Below are positions 1 through 6,499 of a DNA stretch of 14,427 nucleotides, piece after piece. Every line of letters starts with the position of its first letter. Within the stretch, counting starts at the first letter, position 1. Made by a program: the position numbers and the translations under genes. The notes under the pieces are model-generated. The model did not search any database and was not told where the DNA came from. It was given only the letters and a program-made list of their open reading frames with translations. Origin of the DNA: a bacterium (GTDB lineage: Bacteria; Patescibacteriota; Saccharimonadia; Saccharimonadales; Saccharimonadaceae); the NCBI GenBank assembly GCA_021847685.1, contig JAJZQE010000007.1, positions 1 to 14,427 on the forward strand, in the 5' to 3' direction.

Positions 1-18
1 GATCTTAGCCCCCGGGGT

Positions 19-187
19 CTGGGGTATCTGTAATTACCGTAAAAAGCAGTTATAGCTGTCCTTGACTGGCCGAGGACCTACCCGCACCCAGTTCATCTGG
101 CGTAAGGGCGATCCCTTTAGGGTCGTTCCGCAGGCAACAAAGGACAGCTATAACTGCTTTTTAGCGCGTAATCACAGCCAACCCCAG
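19..187. ncRNA. Candidate rod-shaped structured RNA (family unknown)
   Basis: Seen: positions 19-63 pair with 140-187 through about 42 base pairs. The base stem is 19-25 with 181-187 (CTGGGGT with ACCCCAG). An internal loop separates it from 28-31/174-177 and 33-37/168-172, then 38-40 pairs around two single-base bulges, then comes a perfect 23-bp stem (41-63/140-162). The head (64-139) can form two hairpins, CCAG-TTCAT-CTGG at 88-100 and a bulged stem at 108-126 closed by CCC-TTTA-GGG. Interruptions by bulges and small loops suggest RNA folding more than a simple transposon end. Gene order (upstream of dnaX) is where Firmicutes carry SRP RNA, but I cannot find the SRP helix-8 signature. It also lacks RNase P and tmRNA signatures. 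Strand is undetermined. A MITE-like inverted repeat remains possible. The left end may lie outside the window. Confidence 0.42.
41..162. repeat. Perfect 23-bp inverted repeat
   Basis: Bases 41-63 and 140-162 are exact reverse complements separated by 76 nt. The left arm begins AAAAAGCAGTTATAGC and the right arm ends ATAACTGCTTTTT. No obvious target-site duplication flanks the arms (CCGT on the left, AGCG on the right), and pairing continues imperfectly outward. This argues against a clean MITE, though an old degraded one cannot be excluded. Confidence 0.85.
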
Positions 188-190
188 CAG

Positions 191-391
191 TTTTGGATAC
201 TTTTGCAGTTCAAAAGTATCAAGACATTTGTTACTTTGGCAAAAGTAAGGATTGAATTGGTTGGGCGTGGAGGCGAGAGGAACACTCGGAAGCATGTGTC
301 TTAAAAATATGGGGTTGAGGGTGGCGAGGGAGGTAAAGGAGTAAATTAAATAGTAAGGCAAGGGCGAAGATTAGTATAAAAGTGGGTAATA
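191..391. other. Gene-free leader region with two hairpins
   Basis: No credible protein gene is visible here. Two perfect hairpins stand in tandem. The first is GATACTTTTG (196-205) with CAAAAGTATC (211-220) around a 5-nt loop. The second is TTACTTT (231-237) with AAAGTAA (242-248) around a 4-nt loop. Both use the same ACTTT/AAAGT core. AAGACA (221-226) can also pair with TGTCTT (297-302), enclosing the second hairpin and a small CGAG/CTCG hairpin (274-288). No T-run follows either hairpin, so they are not ordinary terminators. The rest, about 303-391, is purine-rich plus-strand sequence with no recognised element. Confidence 0.5.
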
Positions 392-420
392 TTGACTTTT
401 TTGCAGGAAGTTGATATATA
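392..420 (+). promoter_or_regulatory. Sigma-70-type promoter of the 172-aa gene
   Basis: TTGACT (392-397) and TATATA (415-420) are separated by exactly 17 nt. Transcription should start near 427, giving a leader of about 40 nt before the ATG at 468. The promoter covers an in-frame TTG at 411, which rules that codon out as the translation start. Confidence 0.72.
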
Positions 421-467
421 TAGGGGTAATAACTACAAAAATAGACAAGAGGAAATTGCGAGCTATC

Positions 468-986
468 ATGTCTGAACTACCAGAAAAACAAGTCAAGCGA
501 CTACATGCGCTTATTCAAGAGGCCGAAACTAACCTAGCGGCCGCTAAGGAGCTATTGATTAGTATCGTTGGTGAAGATGGCACCGTTTTAACGCCAAAAA
601 CCAGCAAGGCCGAGGATGTTAGCGGTAAAATCGTCGAAGGTGTCTTTGATGGCCAAAAAATGGTCGGTCCAGATGGTAAAGAGTATCCCGTACCAGCTAA
701 CTACGCCAGCAAATCAAAATTAGTCGAAGGTGATATCCTTAAACTGACGATTGCCGACGACGGCAGCTTTATATACAAGCAAATTGGCCCAACTGAACGC
801 CGTCAGATTATTGGCACATTAGTGCAACACGATGGAGCGTACTATGTCGAGGCAAATGGTCGCGAATACCGCATCTTGCTTGCTAGCGTGACTTACTTTA
901 GGATTGCCGTCGGTGACCAGGTAACTATTATCGTGCCGGCTGATAACCCTGACGCTGAATGGGCCGCTGTCGAAGCCGCTCTTTAA
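468..986 (+). CDS. Conserved-looking hypothetical protein, 172 aa
   Basis: I do not recognise a named family. The protein starts with an amphipathic, probably coiled-coil helix (about residues 3-33, rich in E, A, L and K). A polar linker follows, then two short beta-rich segments. The first, about 52-100, contains GVFDGQKMVGPDGKEYPVP and a VEGDILKLTI strand. The second, about 112-158, contains REYRILLASVTYFRIAVGDQ. The paired '-GD-L/V-' turns resemble small OB- or TRAM-like barrels, but that is inference. There is no signal peptide or membrane segment and no cysteine. The ATG at 468 was chosen because the upstream TTG (411) lies inside the promoter; a purine-rich AGAGGA sits at 448-453, somewhat far upstream. 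The gene is monocistronic, with its own promoter and a strong terminator. It may be a nucleic-acid or ribosome-associated factor, but function is unknown. Confidence 0.85.
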   Translation: MSELPEKQVKRLHALIQEAETNLAAAKELLISIVGEDGTVLTPKTSKAEDVSGKIVEGVFDGQKMVGPDGKEYPVPANYASKSKLVEGDILKLTIADDGSFIYKQIGPTERRQIIGTLVQHDGAYYVEANGREYRILLASVTYFRIAVGDQVTIIVPADNPDAEWAAVEAAL

Positions 987-1004
987 TCAACACGATCATC
1001 ATTT

Positions 1005-1028
1005 AATCCCGCCGATGCGGGATTTTTT
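1005..1028 (+). terminator. Intrinsic terminator after the 172-aa gene
   Basis: AATCCCGC (1005-1012), loop CGAT, GCGGGATT (1017-1024), with a run of six T at 1023-1028. This is an 8-bp GC-rich stem with a U-tract, 19 nt after the stop codon. It separates the hypothetical gene from the dnaX region. Confidence 0.92.
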
Positions 1029-1032
1029 GTTA

Positions 1033-1061
1033 TTGTATGAGCTAAACAAAAGCGCTATAGT
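1033..1061 (+). promoter_or_regulatory. Probable promoter for the small ORF and dnaX
   Basis: TTGTAT (1033-1038), a 17-nt spacer and TATAGT (1056-1061). It lies just past the terminator and is the only reasonable promoter before the small ORF. The predicted start is near 1068. A second -10-like TATACT stands at 1252-1257 just before dnaX but has no -35 partner. Confidence 0.5.
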
Positions 1062-1113
1062 AAAAACATCACATGAGGTGAAAAACAAACAAGTGCAATA
1101 AACAGGGGGAAAT

Positions 1114-1221
1114 ATGACAAAAATTAGCTTTAAGTATGGTGCTATTAATAGTGGCGTGGTCGACATATTGGTCTATATAGCTCAGATCTATAACGACCTA
1201 AAAAACAAATCATTGGCTTAA
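1114..1221 (+). CDS. Small ORF, 35-aa peptide of unknown function
   Basis: ATG at 1114, TAA at 1219-1221. A strong Shine-Dalgarno-like AGGGGGA (1104-1110) ends three nt before the ATG. The peptide begins MTKISFKYGAINSG and continues with VVDILVYIAQIYNDLKNKS, a likely amphipathic helix with a basic tail. It has no cysteines and no cleavable signal. It lies between a terminator and dnaX, behind a plausible promoter, so it is either a true small protein or a leader peptide affecting dnaX expression. It is unlike any peptide I know. Support comes from the ribosome binding site and position only. Confidence 0.45.
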   Translation: MTKISFKYGAINSGVVDILVYIAQIYNDLKNKSLA

Positions 1222-1287
1222 AACACAACAATAATACAAACAAATTAAGCGTATACTTAAAAAAGAAAATTGAGGGGAAAATCAACA

Positions 1288-2733
1288 ATGTCCAAAGCAT
1301 TGTATCGAAAGTATCGTAGCAAATCGCTAGATGAAATTGTCGGCCAAAAACACGTCACCGACATTCTGGCGCGGTCTATCGAGCAGGGGCGTATTTCACA
1401 CGCGTATTTACTAACTGGCCCCCGGGGCGTCGGCAAGACCTCTATAGCGCGAATTTTGGCTCATGCTATCAATAAATCGCCTTATGATGACGATAAAACC
1501 GACCTCGACATCATTGAAATCGACGCCGCCAGCAATAACGGTGTCGAAGATGTCCGCGATTTACGCGAAAAAGTTCAAATCGCCCCGGTTGGATCTGCTA
1601 AAAAAATCTACATTATCGATGAAGTCCATATGTTGTCAAAAGCGGCTTTTAACGCACTGTTAAAAACTCTTGAAGAACCACCCGAACACGTCGTTTTTAT
1701 CCTGGCCACAACTGATGTCGATAAATTACCGGCCACAATTATTAGCCGCACCCAGCGCTTTAGTTTTCGCGCTATTACTAAACCCGAAGCTGTTAATCAC
1801 TTAAAACAAATCGCCAAGGCTGAAAAAATCAAAATCGATGATGAGGCACTTGAGCTAATCGCCGAAAGAGGTGAAGGCAGTATGCGTGATAGTATCAGCC
1901 TACTTGACCAGCTAGCCAGTCTGTCGGGCGAGAAAGAACCCATCACCGTTACATTAATCGAGGCATCGATTGGCCTGGCGCCTAAAAACACCGTCGATAA
2001 TTTACTGAACGCTGTTGAAAATCACGATATTGCCGCCATCGTCAGCCAACTTGACATCGCATATGATCAAGGTGTAAATGGCGTTATTTTGTCACAACAA
2101 TTAACCCAGCGCGTTCGTGAATTAATCATCGAGAAACCGCAACTATTAGCGCTGCTTGATAGCTTACTGGATGTTGCCAAAAGCGCCCAACCAAACTTAA
2201 AACTTCTTAGTACACTTGGCAGCGCGGCTACTCCAAAACTGGCTGCCACTAAAACAGTGGCGCTATCCGCCCCAGCCTTAGAAGTCAGCGCGACAATTGC
2301 CGAACTTGAAAAGCAAGCTACGCGCAGTAAACCAAAAGAACCAGCCCAACCCACTCCAGTTAAAGCCGACAAAGCAGCGCCAACTGAAAATGTTGCAAAG
2401 CCAAGTGTCGAAGCTAGCGAATTTGACTGGGACAAACTAATCGAACATACGCGCAAAAACTATGTCGCCATTTTTAGCGTTTTACAAAAGTGTCATTATG
2501 AACTTACCGACAACATGTTAACGCTTTACACCGGCAATAAATTTTATAAGAAAAAGCTAGATGATGTCCGCTATAGCACACTTCTCTATAAAAGCCTTGA
2601 AGAGGTCGGGGTTTATGGACTAAATATCCACACAATACCCACAGCCCCGCCACCAAAAGATAGCCAAGCAGCCGCTGTAGCTGCTATTATGGGCGGAGGA
2701 GAAGAGGTCGCAGTCGAGGATAATGGCAACTAA
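1288..2733 (+). CDS. dnaX: DNA polymerase III subunit gamma/tau (DnaX), zinc-module-less
   Basis: DnaX is the ATPase motor of the clamp loader, which opens the beta ring and links polymerase to helicase. Seen in 481 aa: N-terminal AAA+ domain opening with SKALYRKYRSKSLDEIVGQ, Walker A GPRGVGKT (44-51), Walker B DEVH (111-114), sensor 1 LATTD (139-143), and SR of the arginine finger (153-154). A lid and collar domain follow, then a Pro/Ala/Lys linker (about 340-375) and a C-terminal domain V-like segment beginning FDWDKLIEHTRKNY. The Cys4 zinc module normally inserted after Walker A is absent: about 13 residues (62-74) join the helix directly to DIIEIDAAS. The whole protein has one cysteine. 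The ATG at 1288 follows GAGGGG (1272-1277) at 10 nt; a TTG at 1270 lies just before that site. The 3' end overlaps dnaB. No convincing frameshift signal for a separate gamma form was seen. Confidence 0.96.
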   Translation: MSKALYRKYRSKSLDEIVGQKHVTDILARSIEQGRISHAYLLTGPRGVGKTSIARILAHAINKSPYDDDKTDLDIIEIDAASNNGVEDVRDLREKVQIAPVGSAKKIYIIDEVHMLSKAAFNALLKTLEEPPEHVVFILATTDVDKLPATIISRTQRFSFRAITKPEAVNHLKQIAKAEKIKIDDEALELIAERGEGSMRDSISLLDQLASLSGEKEPITVTLIEASIGLAPKNTVDNLLNAVENHDIAAIVSQLDIAYDQGVNGVILSQQLTQRVRELIIEKPQLLALLDSLLDVAKSAQPNLKLLSTLGSAATPKLAATKTVALSAPALEVSATIAELEKQATRSKPKEPAQPTPVKADKAAPTENVAKPSVEASEFDWDKLIEHTRKNYVAIFSVLQKCHYELTDNMLTLYTGNKFYKKKLDDVRYSTLLYKSLEEVGVYGLNIHTIPTAPPPKDSQAAAVAAIMGGGEEVAVEDNGN

Positions 2734-4072
2734 AGAAGTCCCAGCCGGAAAGATACCACCACAAAACTTGGATGCCGAGAAAAGTTTGCTTGGCGCTGTT
2801 TTGATTGACGAAGAAACCCTGGCTGACATATCCGAACACGTTACCGCAAAAGACTTTTACGAAAAACGTCACGGCATAATTTATGCGGCCATGATTCGTC
2901 TGTATGAAAAACACAAGCCGGTCGACCTACTGACACTAACCGAAGAACTAAAGCGCAAAAATGAAGTCGAAGTTATTGGCGGATCAGCCTACTTAACTGA
3001 TCTGACAAATTACGTACCAACTTCAGCCCACGCCGAAGCCTATGCCGAACTTGTCGCCCAAAAAGCCGTCCGCCGCCGCTTAATTCGCGCCAGTGGCGAG
3101 ATTTCAGAATTAGGTTACGACGAAGAGACGACTACCCAGGAACTGCTTGAAAAAGCCGAGGCCGAATTGTTTTCAGTCAGCGACCAATCACTTAAACAAG
3201 ACCTTGTCAGCATCGAAAGCATCTTAACTGAAAGCTTTGACCGCATGGAGGAGCTCCATCGTAACAAGGGTACGCTACGCGGCGTCCGCACGGGCTACCG
3301 TGACCTTGATAATATGACAGCTGGTTTGCAACGAAGTGACCTGATTATCTTGGCCGCCCGCCCGGCCATGGGTAAAACCACCCTGGTTACCAACTTGGCA
3401 TATAACGTCGCCACTGTCGCCAAACAACCAGTATTGTTCTTTAGCCTCGAGATGAGCAAAGAACAACTAGTTGACCGTATGTTAGCCGACGCCTCGGGTG
3501 TTGATGCCTGGAATATTAGGACCGGAAACTTATCGGACGACGACTTTAGTAAGCTATCCGAGGCGATGGGTGAGATGGCCGAAGCGCCAATCTTTATCGA
3601 TGACACACCAGGCCTGAGTGTTCTTGAAATGCGCACCAAAGCCCGCCGAGCCGCCCACGAACAACCACTTGGCTTGATTATTATCGACTACTTGCAGCTG
3701 ATGCAGGGAAGTGGTCGCGATAACGGCAACCGCGTGCAAGAGGTCAGCGAGATTAGTCGTGGTCTGAAGCTAATCGCCCGCGAGCTTAACGTACCGGTCG
3801 TGGCTTTGTCTCAGCTCTCACGTTCGGTTGAATCACGTAGTCCCCAAATTCCACAACTGGCTGACTTGCGCGAATCAGGATCAATCGAGCAGGACGCCGA
3901 CATCGTCATGTTTATTTACCGCGAGGCTTACTATAACCCTGAAACTGAACGCGAAAACATCACCGATTTAATTATCGCTAAACACCGTAACGGACCAACC
4001 GGCAAAATCGAACTTTACTTCCACCCAGAACGCCTGCGTTTCATGTCGCTCGACCGCAAACACGACGGCTAG
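2723..4072 (+). CDS. dnaB: Replicative DNA helicase DnaB
   Basis: DnaB is the hexameric 5'-3' helicase that unwinds the fork and contacts primase and DnaX tau. Seen: 449 aa, close to the usual size, with no intein. The N-terminal helical domain (about 10-115) opens with PPQNLDAEKSLLGAVLID. A linker follows, then the RecA-like domain with GVRTGYRDLDNMTAGLQ, Walker A ARPAMGKTT (212-220), LFFSLEMSKEQL, Walker B LIIIDYLQLM, SQLSRSVESR, and DLRESGSIEQDAD. The C-terminal end carries the KHRNGPTGKIEL stretch typical of the family. The ATG at 2723 overlaps the end of dnaX by 11 nt, and GAGGA (2716-2720) is its ribosome binding site. Translation is probably coupled to dnaX. Confidence 0.97.
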   Translation: MATKEVPAGKIPPQNLDAEKSLLGAVLIDEETLADISEHVTAKDFYEKRHGIIYAAMIRLYEKHKPVDLLTLTEELKRKNEVEVIGGSAYLTDLTNYVPTSAHAEAYAELVAQKAVRRRLIRASGEISELGYDEETTTQELLEKAEAELFSVSDQSLKQDLVSIESILTESFDRMEELHRNKGTLRGVRTGYRDLDNMTAGLQRSDLIILAARPAMGKTTLVTNLAYNVATVAKQPVLFFSLEMSKEQLVDRMLADASGVDAWNIRTGNLSDDDFSKLSEAMGEMAEAPIFIDDTPGLSVLEMRTKARRAAHEQPLGLIIIDYLQLMQGSGRDNGNRVQEVSEISRGLKLIARELNVPVVALSQLSRSVESRSPQIPQLADLRESGSIEQDADIVMFIYREAYYNPETERENITDLIIAKHRNGPTGKIELYFHPERLRFMSLDRKHDG

Positions 4073-4075
4073 TCG

Positions 4076-4084
4076 TGGTATAAT
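4076..4084 (+). promoter_or_regulatory. Extended -10 promoter before the glycosyltransferase
   Basis: TG-G-TATAAT is a perfect extended -10 element directly after the dnaB stop. No clear -35 is seen. Transcription should begin near 4091, about 5 nt before the ATG at 4096. There is no Shine-Dalgarno sequence, so the message would be almost leaderless. Confidence 0.65.
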
Positions 4085-4095
4085 CAATCTAATAT

Positions 4096-5520
4096 ATGGG
4101 TATTGATGTCACATCATTCTACATGTATCGCTGGCGCTACAAAATAGGCTATGCGATTATCGGCCTTTTTTTAGTTGGCATGTTACTTTTTGCTGGCTTG
4201 TACGCGCCTGGTGGCATTTCTCATAACGAAGTCAATACTGTAATTAAAAGTGCAAATATATCGCTTGGTAACATTGACAGTTATGCCGTTACAAACTTGC
4301 CATTCCATCTGCTGCAACGAGCTAGTCTGCATTTGTTTGGAGTTAGCGATTTTAGCATCAAGTTACCATCGCTGCTTTTAGCCGCCTTATCGGCAATCGC
4401 CTTGGTTTTTTTATTAAAACGTTGGTTTAAACGTAATATCGCTATCTTGGGATCAATTATCGCTGTCACAACTGGTCAATTTTTGTTTATCGCTCAAAGT
4501 GGGACAGCTGATATTTTGTATATTTTTTGGCCAGTTTGTTTGCTGTTACTTGGCACTCTGATTGCCCGTCGCGAACAACCGCGAACTCTTTGGAAGACGT
4601 TATTTTTTATTACACTTTCGCTAAGCCTTTATACGCCCTTAAGCATTTACGCTATTATCGCACTAGCGGCGGCCGTAATGTTGCATCCGCATCTGCGCTT
4701 TATTATTAGGCAACTATCGCGTCTGCGTCTTTTGGCTGGTTTTATTATTGGCGCACTAGCACTCATACCACTAATTTATGGCATTATTAAGTCGCCCGAA
4801 ACCGCCCTAACGATACTTGGCATTCCGGCTCATTGGCCTAACTTGGCCGCTAATATGCCTGTATTATGGCAGCAATATCTTGGATTTACAACGCCAAGCA
4901 CAACACTTTTGATGACGCCGGTCTTTGGACTTGGATCAATGCTTATTATCGCTTTTGGCCTATACCGCCTAATTAAAACACTAGCCAGCACTCAAAGTCA
5001 CGTTATTCTTATCTGGCTCATCTGTCTGATTCCAATTGTCATTACCAATCCGCTATTTACTAGTGTCACTTTTTTACCGTTTGTCTTGTTGCTATGCACG
5101 GGGCTCGATCGATTGCTAAGCAACTGGTACAGTATTTTTCCGCGCAACCCATATGCCCGATTTGTCGGTCTAATACCCCTTGCTATCCTAGTCGGCGCGT
5201 TAGTCTTTTCAGGCCTAGAACGCTACAGCTATGGTTATCACTATGATCCTTACACTGTGGCTAACTTTACACGCGACCTGTCACTTATGCCAAAGGGGAC
5301 AGCTAACCTGGTGGTAGCGCCTGGACAACTACCGTTTTATAACGTTGTCGCTAAATATAATAAAAATGTCCAAGTTGGCGTCGCGCCAACATCCAACACG
5401 TTCGTGGCGACCCACGAAGCAAAAGGTGACTACGTCGGTTACACGATTCAACGCATCGTCACGTCTGATACCACCAACAACGCCGACCGTTTTTACCTCT
5501 ACAAAAAGACCGCTCAGTAA
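4096..5520 (+). CDS. GT-C membrane glycosyltransferase, PMT/ArnT-like (GT39/83 type)
   Basis: This is a polytopic membrane protein of 474 aa with about ten or more hydrophobic segments (first about 17-36). Family members move sugars from polyprenyl-phosphate carriers to lipids or proteins on the outer face of the membrane. Seen: after the first helix comes an exposed loop, then the family pattern HLFGVSDFSIKLPSLLLAAL (84-103), a basic loop KRWFKRN, and a second conserved hydrophobic stretch. The tail (about 390-474) is a soluble beta-rich segment. The catalytic Asp-Glu of loop 1 reads Asn44-Glu45 (ISHNEVNTVI), so the usual Asp is replaced. It is a lone envelope gene between replication and repair genes, with its own promoter. 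A later in-frame ATG at residue 10 is possible. The substrate is unknown. Confidence 0.78.
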   Translation: MGIDVTSFYMYRWRYKIGYAIIGLFLVGMLLFAGLYAPGGISHNEVNTVIKSANISLGNIDSYAVTNLPFHLLQRASLHLFGVSDFSIKLPSLLLAALSAIALVFLLKRWFKRNIAILGSIIAVTTGQFLFIAQSGTADILYIFWPVCLLLLGTLIARREQPRTLWKTLFFITLSLSLYTPLSIYAIIALAAAVMLHPHLRFIIRQLSRLRLLAGFIIGALALIPLIYGIIKSPETALTILGIPAHWPNLAANMPVLWQQYLGFTTPSTTLLMTPVFGLGSMLIIAFGLYRLIKTLASTQSHVILIWLICLIPIVITNPLFTSVTFLPFVLLLCTGLDRLLSNWYSIFPRNPYARFVGLIPLAILVGALVFSGLERYSYGYHYDPYTVANFTRDLSLMPKGTANLVVAPGQLPFYNVVAKYNKNVQVGVAPTSNTFVATHEAKGDYVGYTIQRIVTSDTTNNADRFYLYKKTAQ

Positions 5521-5540
5521 AGTATACTAAGTATAATACT
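5521..5540 (+). promoter_or_regulatory. ybaB-recR promoter with overlapping dyads
   Basis: A TATAAT -10 box (5532-5537) sits inside the perfect palindrome AGTATAATACT (5530-5540). A second perfect palindrome, AGTATACT, lies just upstream at 5521-5528. No clear -35 is found. Transcription should start near 5544, immediately before the ybaB ribosome binding site AGAGGGAG (5546-5553). The paired dyads could be an operator, or simply a symmetric -10 region. Confidence 0.5.
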
Positions 5541-5560
5541 ATTCCAGAGGGAGCAATTAT

Positions 5561-5851
5561 ATGGCATTCGATCAAGTTAAGATGATAAATCAACTACGCA
5601 AGGCTCAAAACGACCTTAAAAAAGAAATTATCGAGGTTGAAGCTGGCGATGGTGCAGTGGTTATTCAGGTAACTGGTGAACTAAAGCTAAAGAGCGTCAA
5701 GATTAATCCAGCCCAAGTCGACCTAGACGACATTGCCGAGTTAGAGCACTGGATTGAAATCGCGGTCCGCGATGGACTTGCAAAAGCTCAAGAAGTTGCC
5801 GCCGAAAGAATGAAGCCTTTAATGGGCAATCTTGGCAATTTGGGAATCTAA
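5561..5851 (+). CDS. ybaB: YbaB/EbfC family nucleoid-associated protein
   Basis: A 96-aa DNA-binding protein of the YbaB/EbfC family. These form tweezer-like dimers that coat DNA and are typically encoded between dnaX and recR. Seen: an N-terminal helix (FDQVKMINQLRKAQNDLKKE), then the beta hairpin region EVEAGDGAVVIQVTGELKLKSVKINP, then a C-terminal helical part (IAELEHWIEIAVRDGLAKAQEVAAERM) and a short Gly/Asn/Leu tail. Length is normal for the family. Strong ribosome binding site AGAGGGAG 7 nt before the ATG. recR starts 16 nt after its stop, so the two are co-transcribed. The usual dnaX-ybaB adjacency is broken here by dnaB and the glycosyltransferase. Confidence 0.93.
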   Translation: MAFDQVKMINQLRKAQNDLKKEIIEVEAGDGAVVIQVTGELKLKSVKINPAQVDLDDIAELEHWIEIAVRDGLAKAQEVAAERMKPLMGNLGNLGI

Positions 5852-5867
5852 GGGTTAGGTAACTATT

Positions 5868-6482
5868 TTGGCACAACTTTTACCATCGGCTTTAGTCGAA
5901 GCGATTGAGGAATTGGGAAGATTACCTGGTGTTGGCGCCCGGACTGCCGAGCGCTACGCTTCGTTTTTGTTGCGCGCCGATCCTCATGTCAGTGAAAAGT
6001 TAGCCAGCGCCATCTTAAAATTACATACCGATGTTAAGAGCTGTCCGGTAACTTTTGCGTTAATTGATGCCGATGAGGACGTTTCGTCACTCTACAGCGA
6101 CCCAGATCGCAATAAAAAACTAATTGCGGTCGTCGAAGAACCCCTTGATATCGTCTCACTCGAGCGAACTGGCCAATTTAACGGCACCTATCACGTGCTT
6201 GGTGGCGCCATTAGTCCAATCGACGGCATCGGGCCCGAACAACTGCACATTCCCGAGCTATTAAAGCGGTTAGTCAGTGACAGGGTCGAAGAGGTGATAA
6301 TTGCCACCAATGCGAGCGTTGAAGGTGAGTCAACCGCTCTTTATTTGCAACGTCATATTCTTGACGCCGGTATTACCGTTAAATTGACTCGATTAGCCCG
6401 CGGTATTCCAGTTGGTGTCGACCTAGAGTACGCCGACCAAATCACATTAACCCACGCCCTCGAAGGCCGTCGCGACCTATAA
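5868..6482 (+). CDS. recR: Recombination protein RecR, degenerate zinc finger
   Basis: RecR works with RecF/RecO to load RecA on gapped DNA. Seen in 204 aa: helix-hairpin-helix LGRLPGVGARTAERYASFLL (17-36), then the region that is normally a Cys4 zinc finger, then the Toprim domain. The Toprim domain contains AVVEEPLDIVSLERTGQFNG, HVLGGAISPIDGIGP (109-123) and TNASVEGESTALYL. The C-terminal ARGIPVGVDLEYADQITLTH follows. In the zinc finger only Cys59 (SCPVTF) remains; the other three positions are non-Cys (e.g. SSLYSDP). The start is TTG at 5868: the conserved N-terminus begins right there and no better in-frame start exists. Everything else looks intact, so it is likely functional. Confidence 0.95.
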   Translation: MAQLLPSALVEAIEELGRLPGVGARTAERYASFLLRADPHVSEKLASAILKLHTDVKSCPVTFALIDADEDVSSLYSDPDRNKKLIAVVEEPLDIVSLERTGQFNGTYHVLGGAISPIDGIGPEQLHIPELLKRLVSDRVEEVIIATNASVEGESTALYLQRHILDAGITVKLTRLARGIPVGVDLEYADQITLTHALEGRRDL

Positions 6483-6499
6483 TTATTAGTTTTATAATC

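Noticed and set aside
19..187. SRP RNA (ffs/scr) by position upstream of dnaX
   Set aside because: The conserved helix-8 loop sequences (GGUCAGG and AGCAGCC types) are absent on both strands, so position alone is not enough.
62..304. 80-codon plus-strand open frame
   Set aside because: It runs through the inverted-repeat hairpin, lacks a ribosome binding site and has no family character; most likely a chance frame over an RNA or repeat.
411..467. TTG start for the 172-aa protein
   Set aside because: The TTG lies between the -35 and -10 boxes' end and would precede the transcription start.
1600..1606. Run of seven A in dnaX as a slippage site
   Set aside because: It lies inside the AAA+ core just before DEVH; a shift there would destroy the protein, so no product is plausible.
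2067..2456. 129-codon minus-strand open frame inside dnaX
   Set aside because: Antisense shadow of dnaX codon bias, no ribosome binding site and low-complexity Ser/Ala composition.
2520..2575. Programmed -1 frameshift in dnaX to make a gamma form (AAGAAAAAG near 2549)
   Set aside because: The heptamer is not in the correct phase for tandem slippage and no stimulatory stem or spaced Shine-Dalgarno was seen.
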